The position numbers were made by a program, and so were the translations under genes. Shown here one piece after another: positions 29,585 through 41,345 of a stretch of 64,000 nt of DNA (the stretch's first letter is position 1; each line of letters begins with the position of its first letter). The notes below the pieces were generated by a model that did no database searches, had not been told where the DNA came from, and worked only from the letters and a program-made list of their open reading frames with translations. Origin of the DNA: Azorinus chamasolen (lineage: Eukaryota; Mollusca; Bivalvia; Cardiida; Solecurtidae); NCBI GenBank assembly GCA_963576725.1, contig OY755237.1:64953423-65017422 (forward strand), written 5' to 3'.

Positions 29585-30676
29585 ATGGATGCAGGAGCCT
29601 ATAACATGACTAATGTAAATGGAACTATTCCGTTTCCTGAAAGTATCCCTCCCCAGCCACCGATGCTTATGGTTGATCGATTACATACATTCAAGAAGTT
29701 TGCTTATCCAATAACAACTGGATTTGGTATTTTTGGGAATGCTATTATTTTCTATATATTCACAAGGACCAAGCTAAAGAAGCCTTCAACCTCGCGATAT
29801 CTAGCTGCAGCTGCCGTGGCTGATCTAGGATATCTCGTTACAACATTTCTTATGAACATGAATATATACGACATTCCTTTTATGGACACAGTCGGTCCTT
29901 GTCAGCTGCTTACCTTTGGAAATTATGTGTCTCTCTTTCTGTCCACGTGGTATCTTGTTGCTGTCATGGTCGAAAAGTATATCGGCGTGTCTTGGCCAAG
30001 AAACAAGTCCAGAATGTGCACAGTGTTTAGGGCTAAATGTGTCATAATATTCCTTGCCGTTTTGGCATTGACGTGTTATTTGTATACAACGTGGTTCTAT
30101 GGTGTAATTCCCCCAGGTATGTGCGCACTGTTCTTCGATCCTGGCTTGAGGAAGGCATGGCTGACATTGTCTCGAATAGACGCTATCGTTAACTTTGCCA
30201 TACCGTACATCATTATATTTGTGATGACGTGCCTTATAGGATACCATACATGGAGCTACCACCGAAGGTCAAGATCTGCAGGTGAAAGGTTTTTAAGGCG
30301 AACAAAAATATCAAGCCCTGAGGATAAGGAATTCAAAACCACGCCGTTACTTATGCTACTGGCTTCATGTACACTGATTTTCTGTATTCCAAATAACAGT
30401 AGCAGCCTACGACGTGTGTTTCGGGACTTTACACCGTCTGAAACAGATAATTACATAATAGGCGTGTTTCACTATCTTCACATGCTGAACACTGCCATAA
30501 AAATCATTGTCTACATTGCCTCTTCCAATGCGTTTGTTAGGGAGCTTGGCAAACAGTTGTGTAAAATAAGATACGTGCTGCATCAAAATGAGTCAAACGA
30601 GCTTCAAAACTGTAATCACAGCACAAGTGATGCTAATAAATCCAATTATGTAGCTATCACAGAGGGTGTGGTCTAA
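29585..30676 (+). CDS. Rhodopsin-family GPCR, peptide-receptor-like, atypical motifs
   Basis: Single-exon gene of 363 codons encoding a seven-transmembrane receptor of the plasma membrane. Two glycosylation sites (N7, N12) lie in the N-terminus. TM1 has GN at 51-52, TM2 has AVAD with D80 (2.50), C106 and C180 can form the TM3-loop 2 disulfide, TM3 ends E130-K131-Y132, TM5 has P207, TM6 has FCIP (266-269), and TM7 ends KIIVY (306-310) before a helix-8-like segment with C326. The third loop (222-250) is basic. The run SRMCTVFRAKCVI after TM3 resembles FMRFamide-, TRH- and GPR139-type receptors; ligand unknown. Canonical R3.50, W6.48, N7.49 and P7.50 are replaced by K, C, K and I. The frame is open to a TAA stop and the start is the first ATG in frame. 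A T-A element begins 40 bp after the stop. Confidence 0.9.
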   Translation: MDAGAYNMTNVNGTIPFPESIPPQPPMLMVDRLHTFKKFAYPITTGFGIFGNAIIFYIFTRTKLKKPSTSRYLAAAAVADLGYLVTTFLMNMNIYDIPFMDTVGPCQLLTFGNYVSLFLSTWYLVAVMVEKYIGVSWPRNKSRMCTVFRAKCVIIFLAVLALTCYLYTTWFYGVIPPGMCALFFDPGLRKAWLTLSRIDAIVNFAIPYIIIFVMTCLIGYHTWSYHRRSRSAGERFLRRTKISSPEDKEFKTTPLLMLLASCTLIFCIPNNSSSLRRVFRDFTPSETDNYIIGVFHYLHMLNTAIKIIVYIASSNAFVRELGKQLCKIRYVLHQNESNELQNCNHSTSDANKSNYVAITEGVV

Positions 30677-30715
30677 GTAATGGCTGGTACGTCATAACAA
30701 CAATCATATTAATCC

Positions 30716-30940
30716 TTAACCCTTCGCTTGCTATTCACGTCAATATACCTACCTGTAAATAGTGAAGACCCAGATGAGACAGCTCCTGCATGAGCTGTTT
30801 CCTCAGGGTCTGCATTATTTACAAGTTGATTGTGCAACCAGTGCACTCCACAGCAGTGATTGCACAGCGAAAAACGTGTACACAGTGGATATATATGTAA
30901 TTATACAACAGGGCATGAAACTCAGCAAGCGTAGGGTTAA
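30716..30940 (+). mobile_element. T-A MITE with internal deletion
   Basis: TTAACCCTTCGCTTGCT to AGCAAGCGTAGGGTTAA. Shorter than other copies because the segment after GGGCATG (normally GTAAAGAAGGAGAAAT...) is missing. Hairpin GACCCAGATGAGACAGCTCC/TGCA/TGAGCTGTTTCCTCAGGGTC is slightly eroded. It probably lies in the GPCR 3' untranslated or flanking region. Confidence 0.82.
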
Positions 30941-30989
30941 TCTGCTGAATGAATAGCAACCAGCTCATCGTTGTCCGAACGATATTAAA

Positions 30990-31105
30990 AAAACTGTATC
31001 AGTATCACTGAAGAACATACTTTTATGACAAACAATGCAGACCCTGACAAAGGGCTCCATCAGCAGACCTTTTGATCTGAGCATACGCATTTTGCAAAGG
31101 TCTTA
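30990..31105. mobile_element. T-N fragment
   Basis: TATCAGTATCACTGAAGAAC, TATGACAAACAATGCAGACC and TTTTGATCTGAGCATACGCA follow the T-N copy at 49060. Outer ends are lost. Confidence 0.45.
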
Positions 31106-31677
31106 TATACCCGGGTCCATGAACAGGGTTAATGAACAAACTTTTGCATATATATAATTTTCATTATTTTGTAGATGTTCGTTTTATTGTGTAGTTGTGA
31201 TGGAGTGTAATACGACTTTTAGACTTTGAATCCAAATTTAGACTTAAAGAATGAAACATGACCGTTCGAGCACTGAGTGTTTGGCTTCTTATATCATATT
31301 GTGTTACTTTAGTTTCGTGATATGCATTTCATTAGAAATAACTGTGAAACAAACCAGCTGCAGCTGAACAAATTTCCTGCGTGACAATTTCTAGACGTAC
31401 ATTAATTGAGAGTCTGACATACACACTGCTTTATATTTGTAAGTTCATTGCTGAATGAAATATGCATTTACGAATATGTGAAATGATAAACGCAATACGG
31501 TAGGTCTTAGAAACTTCGTGTAATAAAAAATAAATAGTTTGAATCATGCGTTTTCTTTGCTAAGTACATCCATCAAACGCAAAATAGTCGGGTGAAGTAT
31601 ATTAGTTATGTTTCTTTGCTACCTGAGCATCAATGTTGTAACATGAAATTACTGAATGATATATCAGTTTACTACGC
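31106..31677. other. No gene seen
   Basis: AT-rich. AATAAAAAATAAAT at 31522-31535 could act as a polyadenylation signal for the GPCR, but nothing else supports it. Confidence 0.4.
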
Positions 31678-31894
31678 TTAACCCATTATCTCATATTGAC
31701 GCCTTTTGGCGCCTCTGTAAAAGACTCTTTCTGACACCATTGTAATAAATAGAGCATTTGCTCCATGCTCGTTTTATTACAATGGTTTCAAAACTACACA
31801 ATTCTAAAGATATCATTTCTCTATCAAATGCTCCAGTTTGGTAGATTTATTCAGAGATGTAGGATTTTAAATAGCTTATGAGGGAATGGGTTCA
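31678..31894 (+). mobile_element. T-D MITE
   Basis: TTAACCCATTATCTCATATT with TTTTGGCGCCTCTGTAAAAG at the left; right end GAGGGAATGGGTTCA (TTAA mutated). Hairpin arms ACCATTGTAATAAATAGAGC and TTTTATTACAATGGTTTC; the change GTGATAA to GTAATAA is matched on both arms. Confidence 0.75.
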
Positions 31895-32404
31895 GAGTAC
31901 AACACTGAAGATCGATTTACAGATGAAGCATACTTTCTGTGATTGCACTATTATATGCATACATATTGCTGGACAATTGGTCAAATAGGACATCTTTACA
32001 GAATATTGCCTTAGCTAATTGTCCATGTTCCTTCAAATTATGTTCATAAGAACGATATTGGCAGTTCAATTTATATCAATATATAGTGTATCTTTTCAAA
32101 ATCTTTAGTCAAAAGTTCTATCCAAAATATCAGAATTCTTCCGTTCCAGATCATCTATTTATTCCTTAATATTGAATTCATGTGGTAAAATACATATGTC
32201 GCCTGTCTTTCGTATATGTCATGTCGTAAGAGAAGAATAAAAGCAGATCTTTTGTTAATAGTTTGGGTGTCATGTTGACCTTGTGACATTTTGATCCATA
32301 TAAGCGATTTAGGGACATCATAATCCTCTTGTATATCACAAGTAAACTCTGCTTTATCGTTTTCATAATTTTCCTTTTAGTCCACTGAGACAAACAAAGA
32401 AAAT
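31895..32404. other. No gene seen
   Basis: AT-rich sequence; frames on the minus strand show no known domain. Confidence 0.45.
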
Positions 32405-32555
32405 ACCTTTTTAATAATGCAGGGCACAAGCAATGCAGAATAAACTCCTATAGGTGATTTGTGAGTTACTTTTGACTTGCATTAAGCTACCACTTGCCTT
32501 ACAGACCCATAACTATACCTCTCATTGAATATCGTTTAAGACAGGTTCTACTGTA
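32405..32555. mobile_element. P-type MITE, left end lost
   Basis: TTTAATAATGCAGGGCACAA, centre AACTCCTATAGGTGATTT, arm CTTGCATTAAGCTACCACTT and right end CGTTTAAGACAGGTTCTACTG-TA. Provides the intact TTTAAGACAGG used to interpret the insertion at 26292. Confidence 0.62.
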
Positions 32556-32624
32556 CGCATGGTTATTAAATATTCGCTAGAGAGGGGTTACTGCATACAC
32601 TTGTTCTTCATACACATTCATGGT

Positions 32625-32832
32625 TTTTCATAAAGGTACATGTACGAGGCATGCAGGAAACAAGACATACAAAACACACAGTCACCCGAACAGTACCATA
32701 ACAAAAAGGACAGCAAATGTATATGTCTATAAAAAGTCAAAAAGAGACGCATAAAGACATAACAAAGAGGACGATGGAAGTACCGTCTTGGAATGGTCGG
32801 TGACAAGTGCCAATTGTGGTTTAAAACGGCTA
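32625..32832. repeat. Family I dispersed repeat
   Basis: Shares GTACATGTACGAGGCATGCA, AAAAGAGACGCATAAAGACA and GGAAGTACCGTCTTGGAATG with 53310-53600. Class unknown; no coding domain identified. Confidence 0.55.
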
Positions 32833-33054
32833 GGTTCATATTACAACACGTTGTCATTACTATAATCAATATACCATATTACCTGATCTACATATAAGAT
32901 GAATATTTGAATTATCTCTGGTTGGTCACATCTGACTACTTATTAAAAGCTGCCTGTTCACATCTAACCTGACGATTGGCAACACAACAGCAGTGCTCGT
33001 GTGACGGCCATAAAAAGTATCCCAGTTAGTCATATCAATGTTGTTATATATTCT

Positions 33055-33235
33055 GGTCCTTCTGGGTCACCAGTTTCAGTATTTTAGTATGAAATCGAAT
33101 ACCAATTAAGCCGGTACTAGGGGGCGTGTGTAGTGTTGAACTTTTGATTACGAACCAATAAAACCGAGTCTGCAATTTTCTCCTTTCTCATTGCTACTTT
33201 TGCTTTCGAAAGATCTCCTACTTTCAGAACGTTTG
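33055..33235 (+). repeat. Family J dispersed repeat
   Basis: CTTCTGGGTCACCAGTTTCA, TTAAGCCGGTACTAGGGGGC, AAAACCGAGTCTGCAATTTT and TTTGCTTTCGAAAGATCTCC in the same order as 52055. Opposite orientation to 6945. Confidence 0.6.
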
Positions 33236-33712
33236 TATGTACTTTGTATGAACAAGTCATTCGAAACAGTTTCTGAATGTTTGTCTGGTTTTGAAACAAA
33301 TGAAAAATATTACACATGTAAAGTCAAGCAGGTCAAGCCAATCACAAGAGGAAAACATAACCAAACCATCGGTAAAACAAGTGAAATGTGCAGATTATTG
33401 TGTCTTTTTGTACATTGCAAGCCGGTTTGTATGAGCCTAAAACGATGTGTCACTTGTGTTCCTGTAATCACATATTTGCCGCACATCCGAAATCCACAGT
33501 GGCGGTAATTGTTGGGGAAAATTGACAAACCCGATAAAACAACATTTTCAATATTACAGGGAAATATATTACTTGCGACATTGCTAGAATTAACACAAAC
33601 AAAATATAGACACGATTCAACCCCAGTCCAACCACGCCCACCATTTCCCATCCAAATCCATGCATGTTTATGGCAAATCCACAAGTAGTTGAGTCGAATA
33701 AGCATAGTTCAT
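33236..33712. other. No supported gene
   Basis: Open frames of 105 codons (+, from 33191, starting inside family J) and 131 codons (-, 33310-33705) overlap each other. Neither shows a recognisable domain. Confidence 0.35.
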
Positions 33713-33860
33713 TAACTCTGTCAATTCTTGCCGTCTACAAACTTTGTCGTCTGCTATAAATTTAATTTTGTTTTATATTTCTTCATTTTTGTTTCAAAAC
33801 CGATCATAGTAACGCACGGATTGGATCCTGATGAGACGCAAAGTTACCTTATGTTTAGAA
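33713..33860 (+). mobile_element. T-C element, one hairpin arm
   Basis: TCTTGCCGTCTACAAACTTT GTCGTCTGC and TTCATTTTTGTTTCAAAACC are the T-C long arm; the hairpin enters as GGATCCTGATGAGACGCAAA and then leaves the family. Confidence 0.6.
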
Positions 33861-35185
33861 ACAGTTAATAGAAAACAGACTTTTATTATGGCACTTATTG
33901 TAACCAAGTAACGAAGAACAACCATAGTTATCTAAAATTACAACAGACGCTGGTGTTATGTTGAATGTTGTTCTTCCCTGTTTTTCGGGAAGCGATGTCC
34001 TTGATTTCAACAATATTTTATTCAATTAAGAAACGGATTGGACAGCAGGCATAGTCTGCGTAAAGCGATGTTCTTGATTGCAAAATCGTCTATAAATATA
34101 ATGTGTAACTCAAAGAAGTGAAATAAAACTACGAGTGTGTATACTATTTGATTATAACCTGTCAAATCTAGGTAACATATTTAAGACCGCTAGAACTTTT
34201 ACGTAGAATATACTTCTGAATATGTTTGAGTTATAAACTGTGCTCAACAGCTAAGAAAGCAGAATTTAATAATTGGTTGGCCGCCGTTTACCTGTCCATC
34301 ACATGAATACGTTAGGTATTTCGAATAATATAAACAATTATAAGAACTATACTCGTATTTTGCGATGAGCAAGAATCATGGACTTGTTCTTTATTTACAA
34401 AATCGTTAACATGTCCTCTCCGAACGTATAGTGTACAGTACGATGTTTTAAACGTTACTTATCAAATACTAATCACGATATCTCCAAAAGCAGGAGACTG
34501 CTAAGTAACGAGAGCTGCCGTAAAGACCAACACTTTGATTGTCTCTTTTTAGGGTCCGATTTAATGATTTTACTATGAGCACGAATTTAGAGCTATTATA
34601 ACTACTAGCGTAACTGTGTTATTTGTTAAATGTCGCCCGATAAGAACTGGCATATTTAAACGTAAGCTACACTGTGTTTTACAACATTTGGTCCGAGTGT
34701 CAACCACTTTGGTTTCTGAAGAGATACCCAGTTGGGTGTTTTATTTCGGGTCAGACATGTTGCAAAGTGTATCACAATGCCCCCCTTTGCATGCTAAGAG
34801 TTATGATGCTTTCAGCAGCATCTGTCATTATCAACATGTTCAAAATAATAGAAGTAATCAGGGAATGCCAAAACACCAGATACAAGGCAAATAATGGCAT
34901 AATGGGGCTTATAATGAGTCGCCATTGCATTCGTCTTATAATCAATGTAATTATTTTAGCAGTGGTTAAATAATCTTTCAAGATTATTGAAAACTATTGT
35001 TGTACAGCGAATCTGTTCAGGCTACGCACAGATTTTCAGTGGTTGTCGCTTTTACATTGAAATCATTACAGAAATAACTGATCGAACCCGTTTATGTCGT
35101 AAGTCATTGAATACGAACAAAAGTCAAATTGGTTAGATCCACATCAGCTATATCCTGAATAATCTCTTTGATGAGAAACTGTACT
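33861..35185. other. No gene; faint T-C trace
   Basis: GTCCGAGTGTCAACCACTTT and TCTGAAGAGATACCCAG near 34690-34740 are probably an old C2/T-C copy. Otherwise AT-rich without support for a gene. Confidence 0.4.
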
Positions 35186-35189
35186 GGTT

Positions 35190-35720
35190 GCTTTACAATT
35201 GAACAAGTAGTAAAGTCAAGCCGGACAAGTCACACACAAATCGCCACCATCACCAAAACACCGACAGAAAGCAATTTATATAGCAATTTATACACATACA
35301 CACAGAGACATACAGGAGAAAGCCACACACAAGACGCAGCCACCACCAACACATCGATAGACAGCACGTCACACACACACACGCACATAACCAAACACGA
35401 GAAGAACACAGAAAACACCAACAAATACACAAGCACCAGAGACAAACACGAACAAAGCACAAGCACAAAGACACAAGACAAATAAAAGTAAGGGTGGCAA
35501 AGAGAGAACCGCCTTGGCACGGTCAGTAGCAAAATCACCACTGGGGGTTTAAACCGGTTTACGGACGGCCTAACCTCACACTTATCTCAAAGTCACCCTA
35601 GCTAAACAAACATTGTAAATAAAGGTATCCCCGCCAGACTTCCCCACAACATAGATGACAGTAATCACAGTACAAAATGTAAAACATAGCATAACAACTG
35701 TGAAAGTCCGTCAAATATGT
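35190..35720. repeat. Family I repeat with CA-rich block
   Basis: GTAAAGTCAAGCCGGACAAG, a CACACA/ACACAAG-rich tract (about 35230-35480), then AGAACCGCCTTGGCACGGTC, GGTTTAAACCGGTTTACGGA and CTCAAAGTCACCCTAGC. Parallel copies at 39157, 41346 and 53310. Confidence 0.6.
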
Positions 35721-35815
35721 ACTCTGCCTTTGCTGAAGACAGAGCAACTGCCGTTAAGGGCACGGCAGAGAAAAGGTAATACATGAGTCTGGTAAGCTCA
35801 TTCCATTTCCGGGTT

Positions 35816-36607
35816 TAAGAGTATACCATCATAGAGTACTACCCTCGGCCTGTCATCGTGCAAGCAAAGAGGGAAGCGTAGCGACCGACTGTAAAGGGGT
35901 CGATAATCAAACATGCAGTGTGTTGCAATATAATAGGATCATAACCTTTTTTCCTAAAAGTTTTAATGCGTTTAATAAACAAATCGTGAAAATGGATATG
36001 ACCCCGAATTTTCCTACGTTTGTAGATAAAATCTGGGTGAGAAATACCTTGCTGCAGTAACGTCCCTAAATTGCAGTTATAATTGCTAATGAGGGGTAAA
36101 TTCGATAATAAAATTTTGAAAAAGCTTTCCGAATTTTATGATATCTGTAGCCTTGCTTAAGAAGTTTATGAGTTATAACTAAATTACGACTATTAAAATC
36201 TAGCAAAGAACAGGCTCGGGCAAAGCAAATAAGTTGAGAAACCATTTTCCGAAGGTCATATTGGGAACATCATTTTGCAGAAACACCCGTTCAAATAAAA
36301 TTTGCGTAAATATATGGACGTTTGTTGTTAGAAAAAAAGCTTTAATGTGTTAATATTGATGGCAGTTTCGGTACTTGAAACTAGTAACGTGGAAACGTGC
36401 TTTCCGTTTAATGAGGTAATTAGAGCACACAGAAATAGCAAGACTTGGACCAAACGCATTAAAACTTTTAGGAAGAAAGGTTATGACCCCATTATATTGA
36501 AAAGCACTGCATGTTGTTATTGGTCCCTTTACAGTCGGTGGCCACGCTTCCCTTTTTGCTTGACAGACCGAGTGTCTGTACTGTAGTGTAGTACTTTATG
36601 ATGGTAC
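35816..36607. repeat. Inverted duplication, ~155-bp arms
   Basis: GAGTATACCATCATAGAGTA ... CCTAAAAGTTTTAATGCG (35816-35972) is the reverse complement, with scattered changes, of CGCATTAAAACTTTTAGGAA ... ATGATGGTACACTC (36455-36607). Translated arms share RIKTFRKKGYDPIIL, so both may derive from a decayed coding repeat I cannot name. Confidence 0.6.
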
Positions 36608-36764
36608 ACTCTTAAACCTAGATACGAGACCAGCCTGCCGATCAACCAAGGTAAGTCTCGTTTACCCATTTATACCACAGAAAGTTTCGACTTGGTTCTT
36701 CATTGATATTACGTAAATCAATCATTTTGCAAAGAAATAACTAACCAATCGCTTTTATACAAAA

Positions 36765-37230
36765 ATTCTGAAAGCAGGAGATCCTTTCACAAGCAAAAAC
36801 AGCAATGCCAAAAGAGAAAAATGCAGACTCGATTTTAATGCGTCTGTTCATGAACAGTTAAACATGCAACACTTGTCACACACCCTATCATCGGCTTCAG
36901 CGGTATGCAATTTTCAAAACTAATATCATCAAAACTAATGATTCCGAAGCTTAAACCTAACGCTAAAATCCCACCTTCACCCAAGACATTTTCAGCATAA
37001 CTAGATACACAGAATGCACATCCAAGATAAATTCACATAAAAATGTATGATTTTTATTATTCACTGAATTAAATTACCTGTTTGCACTCTTTATTAAATT
37101 CTGAAAGAATGGGGATTCTTCGAAAGCAAAAGTAGCAATGCGAAAAGAGACAATTGCAGAACATTGTGTATTTATGAGTAGTAATTAAAAGTGCAACACT
37201 ACACACGCCGCATTATTTATATAAAAAATC
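36765..37230 (-). repeat. Family J, two tandem-oriented copies
   Basis: Copy one (36765-36960) has TTCTGAAAGCAGGAGATCCT, AAAATGCAGACTCGATTTTA and GTTCATGAACAGTTAAACAT; copy two (37095-37215) has CGAAAGCAAAAGTAGCAATG and AACACTACACACGCC. Both face the same way. Confidence 0.6.
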
Positions 37231-37400
37231 AGGGGATGGAGTAGGTAAGGTCAATTCGTCCCATCAGGTTTTTAGTCGGATAATGCTTAAAATTTAAATT
37301 ATGATAAAAATGTTTCTTTTTAACTGTATCTATTTTGCCATCAAGGACGGTTGGGGATATAGTATATACAGATATAGTATGCAAATGTGTTATCCGCTTT

Positions 37401-37680
37401 AGTCTACTCTACGGATGTGAAACATGGCCTTTGTAAAACGAATTTATCCATCCATACACCATCATACTTGTGAAATTTCATACGCGCTATATCAGGAATA
37501 TGAAGGTCTTTTCTCGGCAGAACAAGGCTACATAAATGTAGATATTGGAGAGGTCTAGACTCGCAAGAGTATTGGACCACGTTCCGTAAAGCGCTGTTTC
37601 GATGAATTGGCCATGCGAACCGCATTGAATAGTCCCTCATGACACGGTATGACACGGAAGCCTTCAGAACCGTTCAAGAA
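37401..37680 (+). pseudogene. LINE reverse-transcriptase 3' remnant
   Basis: From 37401 one frame reads SLLYGCETWPL then stop; LLYGCETW is a signature of the region downstream of the RT domain in many LINEs. About 190 bp later, at 37591 in another frame, ALFR-stop-IGHANR matches the usual ALRWIGHxxR, with TGG changed to TGA. Frameshifts and stops show it is dead. It lacks the RT core and its 3' tail. Confidence 0.7.
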
Positions 37681-39156
37681 CTAAAATAAAGACACCTTCG
37701 GCATTGTAATATATCGATAAAACAACTTAAATATCATGCTAGAGGTGTCGGGCGTAGAGTCACTCGAAACCCTGTCAACAATTTCGACGATGACCACCGA
37801 CGCAGAATCATCGGCGCGAGAGACGGGCAAAAGGCAGCTACCCAGATTTCATCAAATAGAAGCGATTAAATATCATTTTTGCAACGGACGTTTTAATCAC
37901 TCACGAACCTACCAAGACGGGCAAGGATGGTGAAGGTAGCCATTGACTGCTCAAAATAGCGAATGTTTTTAAAGGCGCACATGTATTTATTGACAGTACA
38001 TAGAGTACTATTTTGCATTTTCACGGATTTCAATCATAGTACATGCCCTGTATTCAAACTTATTCGTATCATGTGAACAGAAACGATACAAGGAGCTAGA
38101 CATACACATCGCTGATTTTTTTTACCATGACCTACATTGTTAACATATGATCAGTAGTTATAATTAGCTGACGGAGTTACTAAATGTTTCATTGAAGGTA
38201 TTGATGGTATCTTCATGTTTATCAGGCACGACTTAGCATGAAGTCCCTTTCATAGCAGTACAAAACAGGTCTGCGGCAGGTGGTAAGCAATATGTTCCCA
38301 TGGAATACCATTTAGTTTTTATAAGATCATGTGGTAGTACAGTACATAGAGTAAAACATCGTCGTATGTACTAAGTACATATATAGAGGTTTTGGTACGT
38401 TTTGTTTTGTAATTAAGATAAATCATCATTGAAGTTCTTAATTGACAAAATGGATGTATTCCAGAATCACCGTGTGTTGAAACACACTACAGTTTTATGT
38501 GTTGTTTAAATTTATGTAAGCAAGACGTTATTAAAGATTTGTAGTTGTGCATAATGACACCCGTTGTATTGGTTTTATTCATTTAAAACATATTCCGGAA
38601 CTATGTCGTGTTGTGATGGAACTCTGTCGTGTTGTGATGACGAAACTGAAATATATGATTTACTATTTACCAGTTCTTGATTTAAAACATCAACATCTTA
38701 CAATTGTCGTATAAGTATTATATTATAAGATGTATTTTCAGCTGGTACTAAAACGAACTAAGAAGGATTTCTTAAATGTCGCAAATGCATCAATTATATC
38801 GGGTATCAATTATATCAAAAGCATGTTTTGTTTTAATGACAAAGAATGTTTATTTCAGCATGTTCCCCGCGACATCATATTCTACCGAAGTTCAATCATA
38901 CTTGTCACGTTATGTGTCAAAATCAAAACAAAGAATGTAACATGTACGTTGAGTACTTTGATAACAGAACCGGAACACGATTGTCTTAAATGAGGCAAAA
39001 ATAACCTGTTATAACATGACCAACTGGAGAGGAACATAATTAAGAAGAAACACAATCTCAACCAGTTGATTCATTTATGTTAATGTATGACACAATTTTA
39101 TGTGATTAACATACTAATTCCTACTGGTTCATATGAAACTTATTATAGTTCAGAAA
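37681..39156. other. No gene seen
   Basis: About 1.5 kb of AT-rich DNA. An 87-codon frame at 38730 is unremarkable; a direct repeat AACTCTGTCGTGTTGTGATG-like occurs near 38600-38640. Confidence 0.45.
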
Positions 39157-39415
39157 AAGTAGTAAAGTCAGGCAGGAACAGCCACACACAAGACGCGGCC
39201 ACCACCAAAGTATCGATAGAAAGCCAGTAATACACAACCACACACAAACAGATACAGGCACACAAACATATACATGAGATGAAATTTTTTAACATGAACA
39301 AACGCACAGGTACAACGACACGAATACACCAGAAACACATAAAAGTAAGGGTGACAAAGAGAACGCCTTGGAACGGTCCGTGTCAAAACCACCACAGTTT
39401 TTAAATACAGTAAAA
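39157..39415. repeat. Family I dispersed repeat
   Basis: GTAAAGTCAGGCAGGAACAG, CACACAAGACGCGGCCACCA, AAGTATCGATAGAAAGC and AACGCCTTGGAACGGTCCGT follow 35190-35540. It runs into a P element at 39416. Confidence 0.58.
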
Positions 39416-39600
39416 CCTCTCTAAACCGGACGTTCAAGTTAGTATAAATATCGTTATTGGAGACAGTTGGCAGCTTTATGCAGGGTGAAAGTCATGCAGG
39501 AGCTTTCTGTATGAATTTCACCCTGTATTAAGCAGCCACCTGCTTAAAAGTATATAAATTATTCTCTACTAGAATTCCGGTTTAGTGGGGTTTGACTGTA
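39416..39600. mobile_element. P-type MITE, complete
   Basis: TA-CAGTAAAACCTCTCTAAAC at the left and CCGGTTTAGTGGGGTTTGACTG-TA at the right. Arms TTATGCAGGGTGAAAGTCAT and TTCACCCTGTATTAAGCAGC; centre AGGAGCTTTCTG has one side shortened. Confidence 0.72.
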
Positions 39601-41345
39601 CAGCCAACTCGTTCGTTAATCAACTCAAAACAGTTTCTAGCGGCGAAGATATAAGCAAACATGAGTACGTTCTTAGTTTATGAAAGGTTTCTTCTTGTCA
39701 ATGTTGACGGATAAATTGTATATTTATTTCTGCTCAGCGATAAAATAAACATTGTGTTATGATGCTGATCGGGCAACAGCGTGTTTTGTATGTGGTGATT
39801 CCTGCGTGACTCGTACATTTACTTTTACATTCAGTATGTACATCGATAATTGCTTTGCAAATGCAAAATACACGAAAATCGCACGAGAGCAGGATATCAT
39901 TTATGTACTATTACACTCGTAATAAAGCATTTTGTATTGTACAGGAACCCCACAGAATACAGTGAACGACCAAGAGATTTGATGGGAAAGCAGTTTTAAA
40001 AGCATTTGCATCACGCTGGGTAAGGAGTATACTACGGTCATGAGTAGATTCGGGTCTCATAACATAAGAACTGTAGCTTCATCTAAAACTTACTAACGTG
40101 GAATGTCATTGTACTGAGTCTAATAATCCCGAAATACCAGGGAAGAAGGAAAGTAACGTAGATTACGTAGACTAAACGGTGTCCGTTTAGGGAACAATAT
40201 GATTGGCTAAACATGTTTCCTGTCAGTGTTTGAGCACATACCAGTTTTACAAACAAATAGACAACTTCCAGGAAGGAGATCAGGTAATGACACAGGAAAG
40301 TCCACATCAACACTAAATCACAAATGAAGTATGATAGGATTTGAACAACAACTTTTCAGATACTGTTGGAACTGCCCATCGTACGTATTTGAACGCCCCA
40401 CCTTACTTTATTGCAGGTGATACACTAATGAATGTAGCATCATGAAATAAAATGCAACATGAACTGGACGTTAACTAATTGTGCGTTGAAACTTCAAAGA
40501 CTATCGATCGTTTTGCTACTGATTGAATAAAAGCTGCTGTTGTAGATAAAATCTAATTTGCCTTAGTCCTTGTAATTACGCTAGCCTAAAAGCAAGTGTA
40601 CTACAAAAATAAAGTCACTCAGCATTTCGCTGTGTGATAGATTGAAGAGGGATACAAGCTTATAAGCCCTCAACATTCAGCTTTGTACTGTGGGATTCAT
40701 ACTCTCTTTGTCCATGAAACAATGAGACCATTGCTCGGCATCTTGGTTAATTAAAGGGATAGTCGATAGTCATATAGTCATTGCAGGACAGCCTTTCCCA
40801 TGTTTGTTACTAAATACCTATAAGCTCATTTTAAGATATGTTCGGCGAATAATTCCTCTTTAAATCAATGCTCTAATTAACTAGCATTTGAAATAGCCGT
40901 TTCTTTGAAAGCAATATTTCCTGGACCATAAAACGTAATTATCGACTTGGCTTTAAATCCTACATAGTCATTTTCTTTTTTATTAACAGAGTCAGGTAAC
41001 ACAGAGAGTTGTAATTCGTTGTTACCTAATTATAATACATCCTTTTGCAATATTGAAGTCCTTAAGTAATAATACCTTTCAAAATGAACAACACAGTACA
41101 GCTTATTCGCATAGTTATATATTGCTACCAAACTTGTAATGGAACTTTCCGACAATCCGAAAAAGTACATCTCAGTAACGTTATATTAAATTCATATATG
41201 TACAAAATAGCTTTTATCTAAATTCCACAACTCTCAATCTCAATATTCAAGAAATATATAAATTGACTATGTCCGTATGCTTCCAGGTAAAATGTTGAAA
41301 ACGTAACTTCGTCCATAAGGAATAGATAAGGGTCTTATATTTACT
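39601..41345. other. No gene or repeat family recognised
   Basis: The longest stretch without recognised repeats (1.7 kb). Frames are short and show no domain; regulatory content cannot be judged. Confidence 0.5.

Noticed and set aside
29825..30262. 145-codon frame antisense to the GPCR
   Set aside because: Shadow of the receptor gene; the plus frame has clear 7TM motifs.
35230..35541. Frames of 103-105 codons on both strands
   Set aside because: They lie in a CA/GT-rich low-complexity block of family I.
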